DNA of 64,000 nt from Siphonodentalium dalli (GCA_032622095.1 CP136064.1:133369129-133433128); one strand, 5' to 3'; positions 24,880-36,005 are shown, counted from the first letter of the stretch. Notes: generated from the sequence alone by a model not told the origin. A program made the numbers and translations.

Positions 24880-25280
24880 CCAAATAAAGAGCGTTTAATT
24901 TGACGAGTCAGTCATGGTTACGAATACATACAATTGCAGTTAAAGTGGGGAGTATGTTGATGAATAATTCACGATGACAACTATTCTAAGTCGAGTCCCC
25001 ATTTCCTTCACCATGGCTCAATAAAGAGCGTTCCATGTTAAGAGTTTTCCTAATATGGTACGAATAAAAAGAGTTTAATAAAGCGGAAATTGCTATGACA
25101 ATGATGGAAGGATATAAAGCATGCATATCAGAAGTTCATGTACATGTATTGGCCTGTATTGTTGTAATCAGTAAACAATCACTAGAACAACTGTTCTAAG
25201 TCGAGTCCCTTTACCTTGACGCAATAAAGAGCGTTCACTATTACGATATATTGCGAATAAAGAGCACTTGAATATGTGAT
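24880..25280. repeat. Cluster of AATAAAGAGCGTT motifs
   Basis: AATAAAGAGCG-type motifs occur near 24888, 25020, 25221 and 25249 (the last as AATAAAGAGCACT), with a degenerate copy near 25065 and an inverted copy near 25711. Two diverged copies of about 100 bp (24977-25090 and 25188-25280) share AACTATTCTAAGTCGAGTCC. No gene is recognised in 24014-25771 apart from the THAP-like segment and a possible short exon-like ATG at 24376-24424. Confidence 0.6.
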
Positions 25281-26205
25281 TCCATATTAAACCGGATTAT
25301 TATCCCTCCTTCAAAAAGTGTTATATATGATTGGATGTTTAAACGAACCACGGCGAACATTTATATATTTTATAACCCTATTGTTATGCGTAATGGACAC
25401 ATAGAGGTCGATTTATGACCTGGATATTCAATAGACCGCATCGCTAGAGTGCTAATTTTATAGGCCAATAACCATGCATAGATGCAGTGAATTTCCATCA
25501 GTGACAGTCGGCAAGATTGTTTTGGGGTGGGGGCAGCAATATTCCGAAATATATATAAACACCATATTGCCCAAATATATACATGATTCATAACCAAGGA
25601 AAAATGAACTTATCATATCATATTGGTAATGAATGACTTGATTATAATTGATTAAATCCGACAGCAATAAACCAATTTTGTGTTGTTTTACCGCGTTACG
25701 ATAAATTAAAACGAAACGCTCTTTATTGACACACGACTAATGGCATCTGGAAATTGGAATGTTTACGAGATCACAGGAGCTTGGAATTTGGTCAAAACCC
25801 CTCTTTTATTGGCAGAACCACCACCCGGGACCATAGGTCACGGAAGGAACGAAACACGAATTTGTTGCCACCCATTTTGAACTCAACTGTATTCCTACAA
25901 AAAATATATTTTCACTAAAAACTTTTGGTACCTCTTACACCTTAGATGCCAATCTACAACATTCCATAGGTATATTTTTCCAGTTCTTCGAAAACCTCAC
26001 TTTATTTCGGTAATGTATTGTAAATTCACCAACGAACACAAATCTGCGACACCTCCATCACCCGTTCTAGAATCTGAGTAGCGGAAATGGTACCGAAATA
26101 TGCGGAAACTTTAAAACTATGATCCGGAGACGGATAGCATGAAAGTACCGTTTATAATTTCGAACATGATTACATGTTTATTACATGACCGTACCGATGC
26201 ACTGA

Positions 26206-26292
26206 TCATCATGAACTTTTTGATGGATGATAACATTGGCGTCTAGATGGGAACGAATCATTTTGGGCTCATTTGCATAAAAACATGGCCGC
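26206..26292 (+). repeat. Solitary fragment of the family A repeat unit
   Basis: Contains GATCATCATGAACTTTTTG, GTCTAGATGGGAACGAATCA and AAAAACATGGCCGCTG, a diverged single unit of the array found at 11666-14467 and 44013-46530. It lies inside the 302 bp-TIR element. Confidence 0.75.
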
Positions 26293-27059
26293 TGACAGTT
26301 TGCCGACAGAGAAAACAATAACTTTGAAATAAAGGGATATAATCATATAACAAGGCCCACGTGCATTTTCGCATACTTTTTTAGAGTTACATCCCTTCGA
26401 CCATAGCGCTCAACACCACACATTAAGGACCACATTCGGTTTCAAATTTCCATTTTATTTATTCATGAGGAATTGGTCATTTGTGAGACTATTTATTAGT
26501 GGTAATTGGTAGTTGGTAGCACCGTGAGACTTCAATGCACATAGTATACGGCAGCCCTGGGAATTAGCATCGACAATGGGCAGTGCCGAGGCAAAAGCCG
26601 ACGCGAAATGAATTTGCGTCAGCATTTTTTTAGCCGAGGAAAATAAATATAGACATGTTCAATTAGTTTGTGAATTTGACGTTCGTTGAAGTGATAGTGA
26701 TGCCATGATCCGTACGGCACATGTCCACAAAATAATTTTACTCGCAATTTGCACACATTGACACAATCAGCTAGTTTGGTCAATAAAAATCTGACATCGT
26801 AATCCGCCTCCAAGCAACCGGTTACGGTTGATAGAGCAAGCTGCACCAACTACGCGCGACATACCAATCATCTCACAACGTCGCCAACTAATGCTAGCGC
26901 TTTGATGTTTCCGACGAAGCATATCCAACTTGACAAGCACGTGCTCCGATGTTTTTTAACTTTTTCGACTGCGTATTTCCGGGAAGTTTGGGACTATTAT
27001 ACATTTATACTTGCTCTAACTTCCCTGTTTGTTGGGACCATATGATGGGTTTCAACCTA

Positions 27060-27177
27060 CATGGAGAATATTATAACTTGGGACGGTATTACGATATTTT
27101 TATTTCAGACGATATTATTGACGATATCAAAATTAAAACCGGCTATACCCGATATATCGTCATATCGCCCAGCACTA
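27060..27177. repeat. hAT-like terminal fragment
   Basis: The right edge reads ATATCGCCCAGCACTA. In reverse it is TAGTGCTGGGCGATAT followed by ATCG-rich subterminal sequence, a tip style common in hAT elements. No matching second end was found nearby, so this is a broken or truncated copy. The boundary at the inner side is not defined. Confidence 0.4.
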
Positions 27178-27201
27178 TTCATTGGGGCTCGCCTGAATAT
27201 G

Positions 27202-27314
27202 AAAAGCTGGCTACGAATGTGATCGCCATAGAATAGCTGGCTACGAATGTGATCGCCATAGAAAAGCTGGCTACATTTGTGATCGATTAAAAAACCTGGC
27301 TACGAATGTGATCG
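27202..27314. repeat. 30 bp minisatellite, about four units
   Basis: Units of AAAAGCTGGCTACGAATGTG plus ATCGCCATAG repeat head to tail. The third and fourth units are diverged. It overlaps the end of a short unrecognised ORF. Confidence 0.9.
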
Positions 27315-27660
27315 GATCGCGGAGCCTTGTGACAATGACCCCATCAGCGAAAGTTACATTAAGTAATGTTTTTAATATTTTTTTTGTATTTTTGATTTTG
27401 AGAAAAACAATGCCGATGGTGGCTAGCTGTCTTGAATTTAAAAATTGAATTTCCAATTCATGAGCACAGGCTATATAATCATATGCATAAAGCCATTCTT
27501 TAAGAGTTTTGGTGCTGATTCGTTACGACACGCGAGTCACGAGTGACGTATACTATTTATAGATCCTGGTACCGGTGCAGTTAACAATACTTATAGTTGC
27601 TTATTACATAAAATTTATGTTAGCGAGTTTATCACTAACACAAATTTATAAACTAGTTAT

Positions 27661-27662
27661 TC

Positions 27663-27693
<31 letters not shown>

Positions 27694-27725
27694 AGAGAGA
27701 GAGGAAAAGAGAGAGAGAGAGAGAG
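27661..27725. repeat. GA microsatellite with G-run
   Basis: An AG dinucleotide run is broken by a short G tract. The ORF read across it on the - strand is low complexity. Confidence 0.95.
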
Positions 27726-28503
27726 TTTTTGTCCCCTTATGACCAATAATTGCAACCAGTAGCATTACAAAGTCAAGTAGTACATATAGGCCTACCGGTA
27801 CATAACGAACATAAAACAAGAAGAAAAAAACAATACCACGTGGTCGTGCCATAAATAGAAATAAATTATATATGAAATATTTGTACAAATTACCATTCAG
27901 TCAAATGAAGAATATCTTCTTGGGTAGTCGTCATTTTCATGAGATGATAACAGCAGACACAGAAAAATACAGAAATTTTCAGGAAAATGCACAAAACATC
28001 AGGATTAGATCTTCAAAAACGAGCATAGTATGACGAAAACATAAACTGATTTAAGTTTTCTGGCGCCTAAGTTCGAAAACCGCACGCACTTTCAAATATT
28101 TTTGAATTTCGCGGGCTTTAAATTTAGGTTTCGATTTTATTTCGTTCCGACTTTGTTATTCCGGAAAAATGGTTTTGTGCCATTTGTCATTCATATTCTA
28201 GAACGGGTGATGGAGGTGTCGCAGATTTGTGTTCGTTGGTGAATTTACAATACATTACCGAAATAAAGTGAGGTTTTCGAAGAACTGGAAAAATATACCT
28301 ATGGAATGTTGTAGATTGGCATCTAAGGTGTAAGAGGTACCAAAAGTTTTTAGTGAAAATATATTTTTTGTAGGAATACAGTTGAGTTCAAAATGGGTGG
28401 CAACAAATTCGTGTTTCGTTCCTTCCGTGACCTATGGTCCCGGGTGGTGGTTCTGCCAAGAAAAGAGGGGTTTTGACCAAATTCCAAGCTCCTGTGACGA
28501 GAT

Positions 28504-29062
28504 GATAATTGCCTAATAACTGTGCAAGTCTTCGCGTATATATGCAATCTTGATATGCATATATAACATAACTTGGACTATTCCGGTAACGAAAAAATAT
28601 ATATAAACACGAGCACGCGTTTATATAGATAAATGCGCGCATGGCTTTATAGTAACAACACATCGCGATACATATAATAATAGTAATAATAACACGATAA
28701 AGACATTTAATTACGAGAAAGGCGATGTTTTCAGCGAAGTTTTGCATTCGCAGTGTGATAACGCGACAATTTTCAAAGGTCGCGATCGACTACATGCAAA
28801 CTTAAAATACCGCCGTCGCGCATCTATGAGTTACCACGTGATCGATCACGTGCTATGCTTCTGTTTACATGTGACAATCACGTGATCGGGCTGATGATCA
28901 TGTGACTTCGTCTACAACAAAATCTTAGGCTAACTTCGGAATTTTTTTTAATCGTTATAAAAATAACGATTGGCGGCCGAATATTAGATTATATGCGCCC
29001 AATGGACATTTTATATATATATTATCGGTATATTGAAAGAAAATAATATTGTTTTTTCAGGA
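28504..29062. other. AT-rich stretch with CACGTG palindrome cluster
   Basis: Between 28834 and 28911 there are several E-box-like palindromes: CACGTGATCGATCACGTG, then a second ATCACGTGAT and TGATCATGTGA. AT-rich sequence and a pyrimidine tract ending TTTTTTCAG follow, directly before the candidate exon at 29063. The palindromes could be regulatory for that exon, but this is inference only. Confidence 0.4.
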
Positions 29063-29351
29063 CCGTATTCCTTTAAAGATACAAAGGTAATCCCAAGATA
29101 AGATGTCAATATCATCTTGGCTCACAAATTCTCCGTCCGCTACACGCAAATGTGAAGATATTCCCTCCTCGGAGTCGCCGTCGAAAAAATTATGCAAAAA
29201 ACTAAATCAAAATGCATTTGACTGGTATGTTCAAGACGCCAACGATAAGTGGAATTGTTCTGTGTGTCGTGACGTCAAATTAGATACTGCCTACACACGC
29301 AGGCATTATGTTCCCAGCAAAACGTGACAAACCACGCTCGGCATGCTCTTT
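29063..29351 (+). pseudogene. Candidate exon encoding a zinc-finger-like N-terminus
   Basis: The segment is bounded by an acceptor-like TTTTTTCAG and a consensus donor GTAAGT at 29352. From the ATG at 29103 it reads 74 codons, including a Ser-rich start, a Lys/Cys-rich linker, FDWYVQDANDKWNCSVCRD and PSKT before a TGA at 29325. One base shift at the end would instead give TTNHARHALCKYK running into the donor, which would supply His residues after the Cys-x2-Cys pair, as in BED-like fingers at transposase N-termini. The exon lies inside the 8.2 kb hAT on its forward strand and may be a remnant of that element's transposase. I do not recognise the protein with certainty. Confidence 0.4.
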
Positions 29352-29446
29352 GTAAGTATAAATAAGTATATACACAGCGGAAGGCTATGTAAGAAGGACA
29401 ACTCTAAAATATCAAACCACGTGGTCACTCAAATGTTTTCGTTTTT

Positions 29447-30335
29447 GTCCCCCGAAAAAAAAAATTCGGGGGACTATTAAAATAGCCGGTGTCCGTGCGT
29501 CCGTGTGTCCGTGCGTCCGGAAATGGTTTCCGGATGATAACTTTAGTTTCGGTTATTAGATCAAAAGCAAATTTCATAGGTGAGTTTATCAGACCAAAAT
29601 AAAGGTCAAGTTCGAATATGGGTTTGCTCCGCCCATTTTTGCGAGAGTTATGGCCCTTTTTTGACTTAGAAAACCCCTGAAAGTTGGTTTCCGGATGATA
29701 ACTTTAGTAGAGTTAATCGGATTCAAACCAAATTTGGTATATAACTTTCTCCCAGCAAGACACAGGTCAAGTTCGAACTTGGGTTCTGCCTGACCATTTT
29801 TGACAGAGTTATGCCCCTTTTTCGACATAGAAAATTCACTTTTTCTTCTGTTTTTTGGTTTCCGGATGATAACTTGATTTTGGATTGTTTATATGCAAAA
29901 CCCATTTTTTTGTGGATTACTTATATCAAAATACAGCTCAAGTTCGAATTTCGGTTTAATCTGATCATTTTTGCGAGAGTTATGGCCCTTTTTTGTCCGC
30001 CGACCCGACATATAAAACCCCAAAAGTTGGTGTCCGGATGATAACTTTAGTAGAGTTAATCAGATTTAAACCAAATTTGGTATGTGTCTTTCTCCCAGCA
30101 AAACACAGGTCAAGTTCGAATTCCGCACGCCAATTTTCACCAGAGTTATGTCCCTTTTTTACTTAGAATTTTTGCCGATTTGAGGTTTCCGGATGATAAC
30201 TTTAGTAAATGTGTACTGAATGAAATTAAATTTGGTTTACTAGCACAAAAGATAGATCAAATTCGATTTTGTGTTCCGCCATGCCAATTTTTATGCGCAA
30301 ACAACGCTCCAAATGAAGCCACCGGTTCGGGGGAC
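29447..30335 (+). mobile_element. Hairpin-headed repeat, family C copy 1
   Basis: The head is a hairpin (CCCCCGAA, A-run, TTCGGGGG) at 29449-29473, followed by CTATTAAAATAG and a GTCCGTGCGTCCG repeat. The body has tandem units with CCGGATGATAACTTTAG, CAGGTCAAGTTCGAA and AGAGTTATGCCCC. The right end TTCGGGGGAC (30326-30335) is a 10 bp complement of the left tip GTCCCCCGAA. I saw no clear target duplication. The body is closely related to the element at 56848-57772 even though the tips differ. Confidence 0.75.
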
Positions 30336-31113
30336 ACTGTGGCCGAGCGGCCTTTTATTTATTGTTGATTGGGTGTCACACTAATTTTATTCACTCAAAA
30401 GATAATTTCAACATTATTTGTTTGGGTTATTACACGCAAAAATTACAAAATATCGAAGCACATTTCTATAGGGCAGTGATGTTATTGCCCCAAGCCAAAT
30501 AGCGAATGCCAACTTCAATTGTACATACAATGTACATACACCAAACTAAATAGTTGTAATTAGTAATCAGATTATTAGGACATTATAGCAGTCATTTCAT
30601 TTGGTCCTTTGTTTCCTTTTAGCGGAAACGCACATTACAGCTGTGACCAGAAGTAAGATTGCCAATGCAGAAGATAACCGGCGATAAAATTAAGATTCTT
30701 GCATATTTAAAGTGTGCATATCATGTTGCTAAGTGCAAGCTCCCGAAAGAATAATTTGCCCATCTACATGTAATTGAACTCACCTGGAATAAATGCTGGA
30801 TATGGGTTGGGGTGGGGTGTTAAATATATTTTTATTAACATCAATCAAAATCAATGATGAATACATACATAATAGATAGTGAAAAAGTTCACTCAAATAA
30901 ATCAATCAATATCAGATCAAATTATTCTCCAGTCTCTCACTTCTCCCTATTTTGCACTCACTTCTCCCTATTTCTGCCAGAAGGAGAAGTCACTTCTCCC
31001 TATTCTCAACCTGCAAGCTGAGGCCTGCACTGAACTCAATAACCTTATAGTTTGTACTATACAGAGTAAAAACTTTGAGAAAACAGTGATTTCATTAACA
31101 TATAGCCTATTAT
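30336..31113. other. Right interior of the large hAT, no gene seen
   Basis: Includes a CACTTCTCCCTATTT triplication near 30937-31000 and short unrecognised ORFs. Nothing else could be supported. The GGACCG-rich subterminal zone starts at 31114. Confidence 0.45.
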
Positions 31114-31403
31114 AGGTGGACCGGACCGTTTTGGACCGGTCCAGGCATGTGTACCGGACTAGAATGGACCGGACTTGACTGGACCGCCTTTTCAGTGGAC
31201 CGGTGGTCCGGTCCGCATCACTATCAGAGTCCCAGTCTCGTCAGTCTATACAGTCTGGTGAGCGACCCACAGTCATTGACTGTCTTGTGTATATACAGCT
31301 TGAAATGTTTCACCAGAGCATGTGACATATTATGTAACAATTTAACAAAATGTGCCTGTTTCATGGCCTATAGTTATTACTACAACTTGTGTTTGTTTTT
31401 CAG

Positions 31404-31582
31404 GTTTAGTAGAATAGAGGTCCCACTCCACATCATGAAAAACCCAGACTGCAATTTGAATCAGGCTTGCATTGAGTCTCTAGTCGAACTACCAAGAATC
31501 CTTAGCGAGGAGGAGGAAGAGGCATATGGTAAATGCAGAACAGGCAGCCTTGGTCTGCTTACGAGGTTACACAATTCTTCAG
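31404..31582 (+). CDS. BRCC3: BRCC3/BRCC36-like deubiquitinase, C-terminal-region exon
   Basis: The exon starts after a textbook acceptor (TGTTTGTTTTTCAG) and ends at a GTGGGT donor. Its first base completes a CAG codon split from the exon at 8766-8818, so the phases match. It encodes FSRIEVPLHIM, ACIESLVELPRIL, SEEEEEAYG and LLTRLHNSS. These match the BRCC36 segment that follows the MPN+ core, with its R-I-E-I/V-P start, the CLES-x-VELP-x-IL helix, the acidic EE-x-AY stretch and the following T-x-I/L-HN motif. In the BRCA1-A and BRISC complexes this region packs against the ABRAXAS pseudo-MPN partner. An alternative donor inside the exon (GTAAAT at 31529) was passed over because the reading frame beyond it still matches the family. 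The exon lies 120 bp after the end of a transposon. Confidence 0.82.
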
Positions 31583-31744
31583 GTGGGTATCAGGGATGTC
31601 AGAGGTGATGTCAGCAAACAATATTGTCATCAAACTGCTGGCTTCTTGTAATAGGTTTTGGACAGTTTGCAACAGATTATTAATAATTCAGTCATTTGAT
31701 ATTGTACCTTATCATAACAATGAATGACTTAAAATAAGCATTTA

Positions 31745-33690
31745 TAGCTCAACTTTACTTGTAAAGTTTGAGCTATTGCCATTAGTGGAACGGACGGAAC
31801 CGATTTCAGAAAGTTTAGTCCATCGGGACCACACACAAGCTTGTGATACATCATTTTTAAGGTTATGGCATTCCGCAGCAGGTATATATACAAATGATGC
31901 AAAAGATGACTTTTAGAGGATTAAGTGCCAAAATTCAGCAAAAATCTCTGTTTTTGTAAAATGCAGCAAAATGAGAAATAAAAGTATAGAAACGCGAACA
32001 TTTTGCGCTAAAATATTGTAATCTATATACCTCTAGATATTTACTATGATAGTGTTACGATTTCTCTGATATATAGCAAGATTTTTTAGATTTATTATAA
32101 AAATAGACAAAACAGCGCAATTTTTCAATTTTTTGGCCTCACTTAATGGGCGATAGATCAATATTGTTTTGACCAGAGATATCGTATATAGTCTAGAAAA
32201 ATGCTGATATATATCCCGCATACGACAATATGCTGATTATGTCATTATATTTAACATGTGCTGTGTTATGTAAGATTATTTCAACCCTCACCCCAAAATT
32301 CAGCAAAAAGTCACTGTTTTAGGGAAATTCGCACAACTGAATACAAAAGCACAGGTATTCGGGATATTTTTGTGTTAAGATATAGCAGTCTACATACTTA
32401 TAAATACAAAGTATTGAAATGCCATGATTTCATTGATAGATGTAAAAATTTCTTAAATTTACTTGGAAAATAGACAAAAAATAATTCATTTTCAGTTGTT
32501 TTGCCCCTCTTAATAGGCGATTATTCAATATTGCATTGAATGGAGAACCCGTATATAATCTAGAAACTTGTGGAAATATATGTCGCATACGATTGTAGGA
32601 TTAAAATGTCATTCTTTGTCAATAGGTGCTATGTGGTGGAAGATTGTGTCACCCCCACCCCAAAATTCAGAAGAAAAAAATCTGTTTTTAGAAAATTCGG
32701 TATGGCAGAATACAAAAGCACAAGAACTCTGATTATTTTGTGCTATTATTTTGCAGTCTATCCACTTCGAGATATACATTGTGATAACGCCATGGTATCA
32801 TTTACAGATGGCAATATTTCGGAGTGTTCTGGTGAAAGTGGACCGAAAATCGTGAAATTTAAACATGTTTTGCCCCTCTACATGGGTGATAATTCAATTC
32901 CATTTTGAACAATGATCTAGGACAAACTCTCAAGAGTTGACGAGACGCATAATGTATATGAATGTTGTCGGGATTGTATCATCTCCTGTCGCATTTGTTT
33001 GGTTACGTTATTGCACCCCTCGCCCCAATAATACAATACATCGAAAGATGAGACAAACACAGAATATTCCTATATACATTTATGCATTATACACATACCT
33101 TATCAAGCTGAGGCATTTGATAGTTACTTGAGTTGAAGAAATTACATCATTGTATATGTTTGTATAAGATTATACGTATTGGGAGGTTTAGTTGTTAATA
33201 TCCAGGTTCAGCCACACATACATGTATGTAACTTGTACCGTGTGTTGCCATTGCCAACGAAATCACCTGACTCACATGACCATTGTTGTTTGGAAGTCAA
33301 TCTGCTGACAGTCTTATTGTTGAAGTGAATACATCATATCGAACTATTGTTGATTCATCTTGAATCCAACCGCTGATAAGCAACTACCAAACATAATAAT
33401 CCTGATACTAGTACATGTGAACTACTGCCAATGGTTCTATTTTCTGGTACCGTGTTGATGGCCATCTTTAGTTGCAACACCAATTTTAGTTCAACAAACA
33501 TACCACTGAGCCAATGCCATCATATATAGCCATAGATATGCTGAGATTTTCATCTTCTTTTTTTTTAAATCACACGCAAAGTAAAATGCCTATTCAGCAA
33601 TTGGGTTGTTGTCTGTCATTTTGATGGTAACAGGAACCGGGTGGTATTTAGCGCAATGCATTACCGAGTGTCTCAACAGTCATTGACTAT
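31745..33690 (+). mobile_element. Hairpin-headed repeat with 366 bp tandem units (family A-like head)
   Basis: The head TAGCTCAACTTTAC, short loop, GTAAAGTTTGAGCTATTGCC folds like the other family A heads. The body has about four imperfect units of roughly 366 bp, marked by CCAAAATTCAGC at 31928, 32293 and 32660 and a weaker CCCCAATAATAC near 33023. Each unit carries TAGTCTAGAAA-like and GGCGATA blocks. The right end has ACAGTCATTGACTATCTTG at 33676. ORFs in it (up to 112 codons) do not persist between units, so they are not taken as genes. The stretch from about 33100 to 33670 has no feature I recognise. Confidence 0.6.
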
Positions 33691-35496
33691 CTTGTTTATT
33701 TACCATTGCAGTCCTCAAAATTGTAAACGGCAATAGGCAATGCCCTTAGAATCTAACTTGCTACAGCATTAATTTGCAGTGGAACATTTTTCTTAACCCT
33801 TTAGCGTTCAGAACACCCCAGAGCGCCCCGCCGTGTAGCGTCCAGAACACCCTAGAGAGCCCTGCCGCGTAGCGTCCAGAGAGCCCGGAGTTTTGCGTTT
33901 TTTTCAGTCATAGTTTACAACAAAACTGTTGCATTATAACACAACAAATTGCTTTCATTGTTAATGTAAATAATAAAATATATGTTACATTATTAATTGT
34001 TACGTTTTTGTGGGGTTTTGTGGCAGATTTTGTACAATTTAATCGATAGTTGTCAATAAAATCGCAATAAAACGAAAAGTGAAATGCGGCGGTGCTATTT
34101 TTTGAAGTCGACTAGAGAAATCAGCATACTCGGGCAACTGTGTTCGGTCGTCTAACTGACATTTATTTATTTTCGAACTTTATTTTTATTTCCAATAAAA
34201 TATTTACTTAACTTGTTTATGTTTTTATATCATATGCATCCAAATATAAAACAATCACTACCATTAATTTGACTAACGAAGCTACGGTAAGAGCAAGACG
34301 ACATGCTGATGTTAGTTTTTGTTACTAAGGACGCCGTGTTTGTTCTTACTGCTGTGTAGGCCTATTCCCAAATAAAACTGTTTCCAATTATTTTTTTATT
34401 TTTCCTAATTCTTCACATGATCATATTGACAATATTATATTTTTTATAGATTGTATAAAATGTATTGAATAGCAATGCGAGGAACTAATTAGAAGCTTCC
34501 AGCAAACAGCGCGTTTACCAATTTCTGAACACGTGGCTTCCATCCAAGCTGGGCGCGAATTTCAATCTTATAATTATCAATAATTTTTCAAGAGATATTT
34601 ATCATTTAATCGAACAAAATTGCACTATTAGTATGTCCTTTGTTACAAGTTGAACATAGGCCAAACAATATATCGATTACCGGTAGTTTAACTGTGTACA
34701 CACCTTGTGTTTTGGCACTAACTGTGATATACATTGCATCATCATTACATCAAGGTCAAGGTAACGCCTGTGTCTCAATGTGATTTATTTTTAGTATATT
34801 TCATCATCCTTATTCAATACGATGTCTTGCTAACTATTATTTAGTTTGGCATCTCATATATTCACGAAGAGAAAAGCACTGTTATCGACCTTAATGGCCA
34901 TTCAATCTTTTTCAAATGACAATATGTGATGGACATGATCTACTCATGTAAATGTGCCAAGATATATCGTAATAAACTGGGTCAAGTTCGAAGTACGTAC
35001 GCATTACGTTCGTGAGGTACACAGAAGGAGTTGTTGTCAGCGCTGAATATATAGTTCTTGCGATATATTTTTCTATTCCGACATTATAGTGTTACTGAAT
35101 AGCATTTCAACTTCTAACCTATGATTTAAAAAATTGAAATTTTAGTCTATTAATGCTGTTTTTATGTCTTTTTTTATACATGACACACGGAGTAATTGTC
35201 GAAGTATTTACGTCGACGTTGCACATCTTATTTCTGTATCCTCACGATCATGGCTTGTGTTTTGTTTACATTGGTTACTATTTGTGATCACGTGTCAACA
35301 ACAGTTAATCAGATTTTTACAATACTGGAATCAATTTCACAATGCATTTCCACATTTTATTGAATTTCGTTGGTACATTATTAAATGCAAATAAATAGAA
35401 GTTGGTTAACACTTTGCTAGTGATTGTGGAAAAGTGAAGGTAATTCTGGAAATCGAGGTTACAACGTCAAACTTCATACAAAATCTTCGCGGTGTT

Positions 35497-36005
35497 TTTG
35501 TTGATAAAATATTGGGGATAATTTTATTAAACGATGTCAAAGTATGGTACGCATTCATATGGACATGAACTAGAGTGATTGGTGCACATGTAGATGTGAA
35601 AATTTAAAGGAATGCACGCGTAAAACGATCTCATTATTTTATTAGTAAGTGATTGCTAACAGTAAAGAAAGTACGGCAACTGTGTTGCCTTGCCGTCTTA
35701 CACAACTCAATCGACGACGTTTTCTGTTTTGCAAATTTATATATGCAATATATAATGGGGGATAATTTTGTTTAACGATGTCAAATTATGGTACGCATTC
35801 ATGTGGACATGAACTAGAGTGATTGGTGCACATGTAGATGTGAAAATTTAAAGGAATGCACTGAAAAACGATCTCATTTTTTTTTATTTGAAAGTGATTG
35901 CTAACAGTAAAGAAATTATGGCGACTGTGTTGTCTCACGCAGTACCGTACACAACCAGATCTCCGGCGTTTTTTGTTTTGCAATATTTCTGTTGATAAAT
36001 TGAAC
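35497..36005. repeat. About 240 bp tandem duplication
   Basis: Both copies contain GGGGATAATTTT, GGTACGCATTCAT, GGACATGAACTAGAGTGATT and AGTGATTGCTAACAGTAAAG, at about 35514 and 35758. They have diverged by substitutions and small indels, so the duplication is not recent. Confidence 0.85.

Larger units (their letters stand above)
25772..28496. mobile_element. DNA element with 302 bp terminal inverted repeats and 7 bp target duplication
   Basis: The left arm 25772-26073 is the inverted complement of 28195-28496 with about one mismatch over 302 bp. Ends read CACAGGAGCTTGG. Both flanks carry ACGAGAT (25765-25771 and 28497-28503), a 7 bp target duplication. The 2.1 kb interior holds a fragment of the family A unit (26206-26292), a hAT-like tip (to 27177), a 30 bp minisatellite and a GA repeat. 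It encodes no recognisable transposase. Very similar arms imply recent activity or gene conversion. The superfamily is undetermined; a 7 bp duplication with a CACAGG tip is not a combination I can place. Confidence 0.88.
23037..31223 (+). mobile_element. Large hAT-type transposon (8.2 kb) with nested elements
   Basis: Ends are TAGTGATGCGGA at the left and TCCGCATCACTA at the right. The flanking 8 bp target duplication is TCAGAGTC, at 23029-23036 and 31224-31231. Subterminal GGACCGGTCC-like motifs are dense at both ends (23055-23165 and 31114-31215). The empty site is visible in the same window as CCAGAGTCCCAG near 47740. The interior holds a family D repeat (23490-24013), a decayed THAP-like segment (24729-24870), a 302 bp-TIR element (25772-28496), a zinc-finger-like exon (29063-29351) and a family C repeat (29447-30335). 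No catalytic transposase domain was recognised, so the element is now defective. Confidence 0.88.
22036..31283 (+). mobile_element. Hairpin-headed repeat, family B copy 2, split by an 8.2 kb hAT
   Basis: A truncated head at 22036 (GAGACCTAGTCTC then GGTGGAGCT, CTATAGTC) is followed by four tandem units of about 148 bp, with ATTCTTAAAACATCTTCT near 22165, 22311, 22460 and 22610. At 23036 the repeat is cut by a hAT. It resumes at 31224 and ends with GGTGAGC, then the palindrome ACAGTCATTGACTGT at 31269-31283. The same junction without a hAT is present in family B copy 3 (47740-47795), which proves the order. Confidence 0.75.

Noticed and set aside
27661-27888. 75-codon ORF ending in alternating Ser-Leu
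   Set aside because: GA microsatellite translated on the - strand.
33715-33765. Possible short last exon after TTTACCATTGCAG reading VLKIVNGNRQCP then a stop
   Set aside because: Phase fits the BRCC3 exon at 31582 and a Val at the right place is suggestive. But it is only about 12 codons and directly follows the end of a repeat element, so chance is likely; kept as an alternative to 36541-36749.
33793-33860. Intact piggyBac-type MITE starting TTAACCCTTTAGCG
   Set aside because: The matching inverted end with TTAA was not found within the insert. The flanking duplication is 19 bp instead of TTAA.
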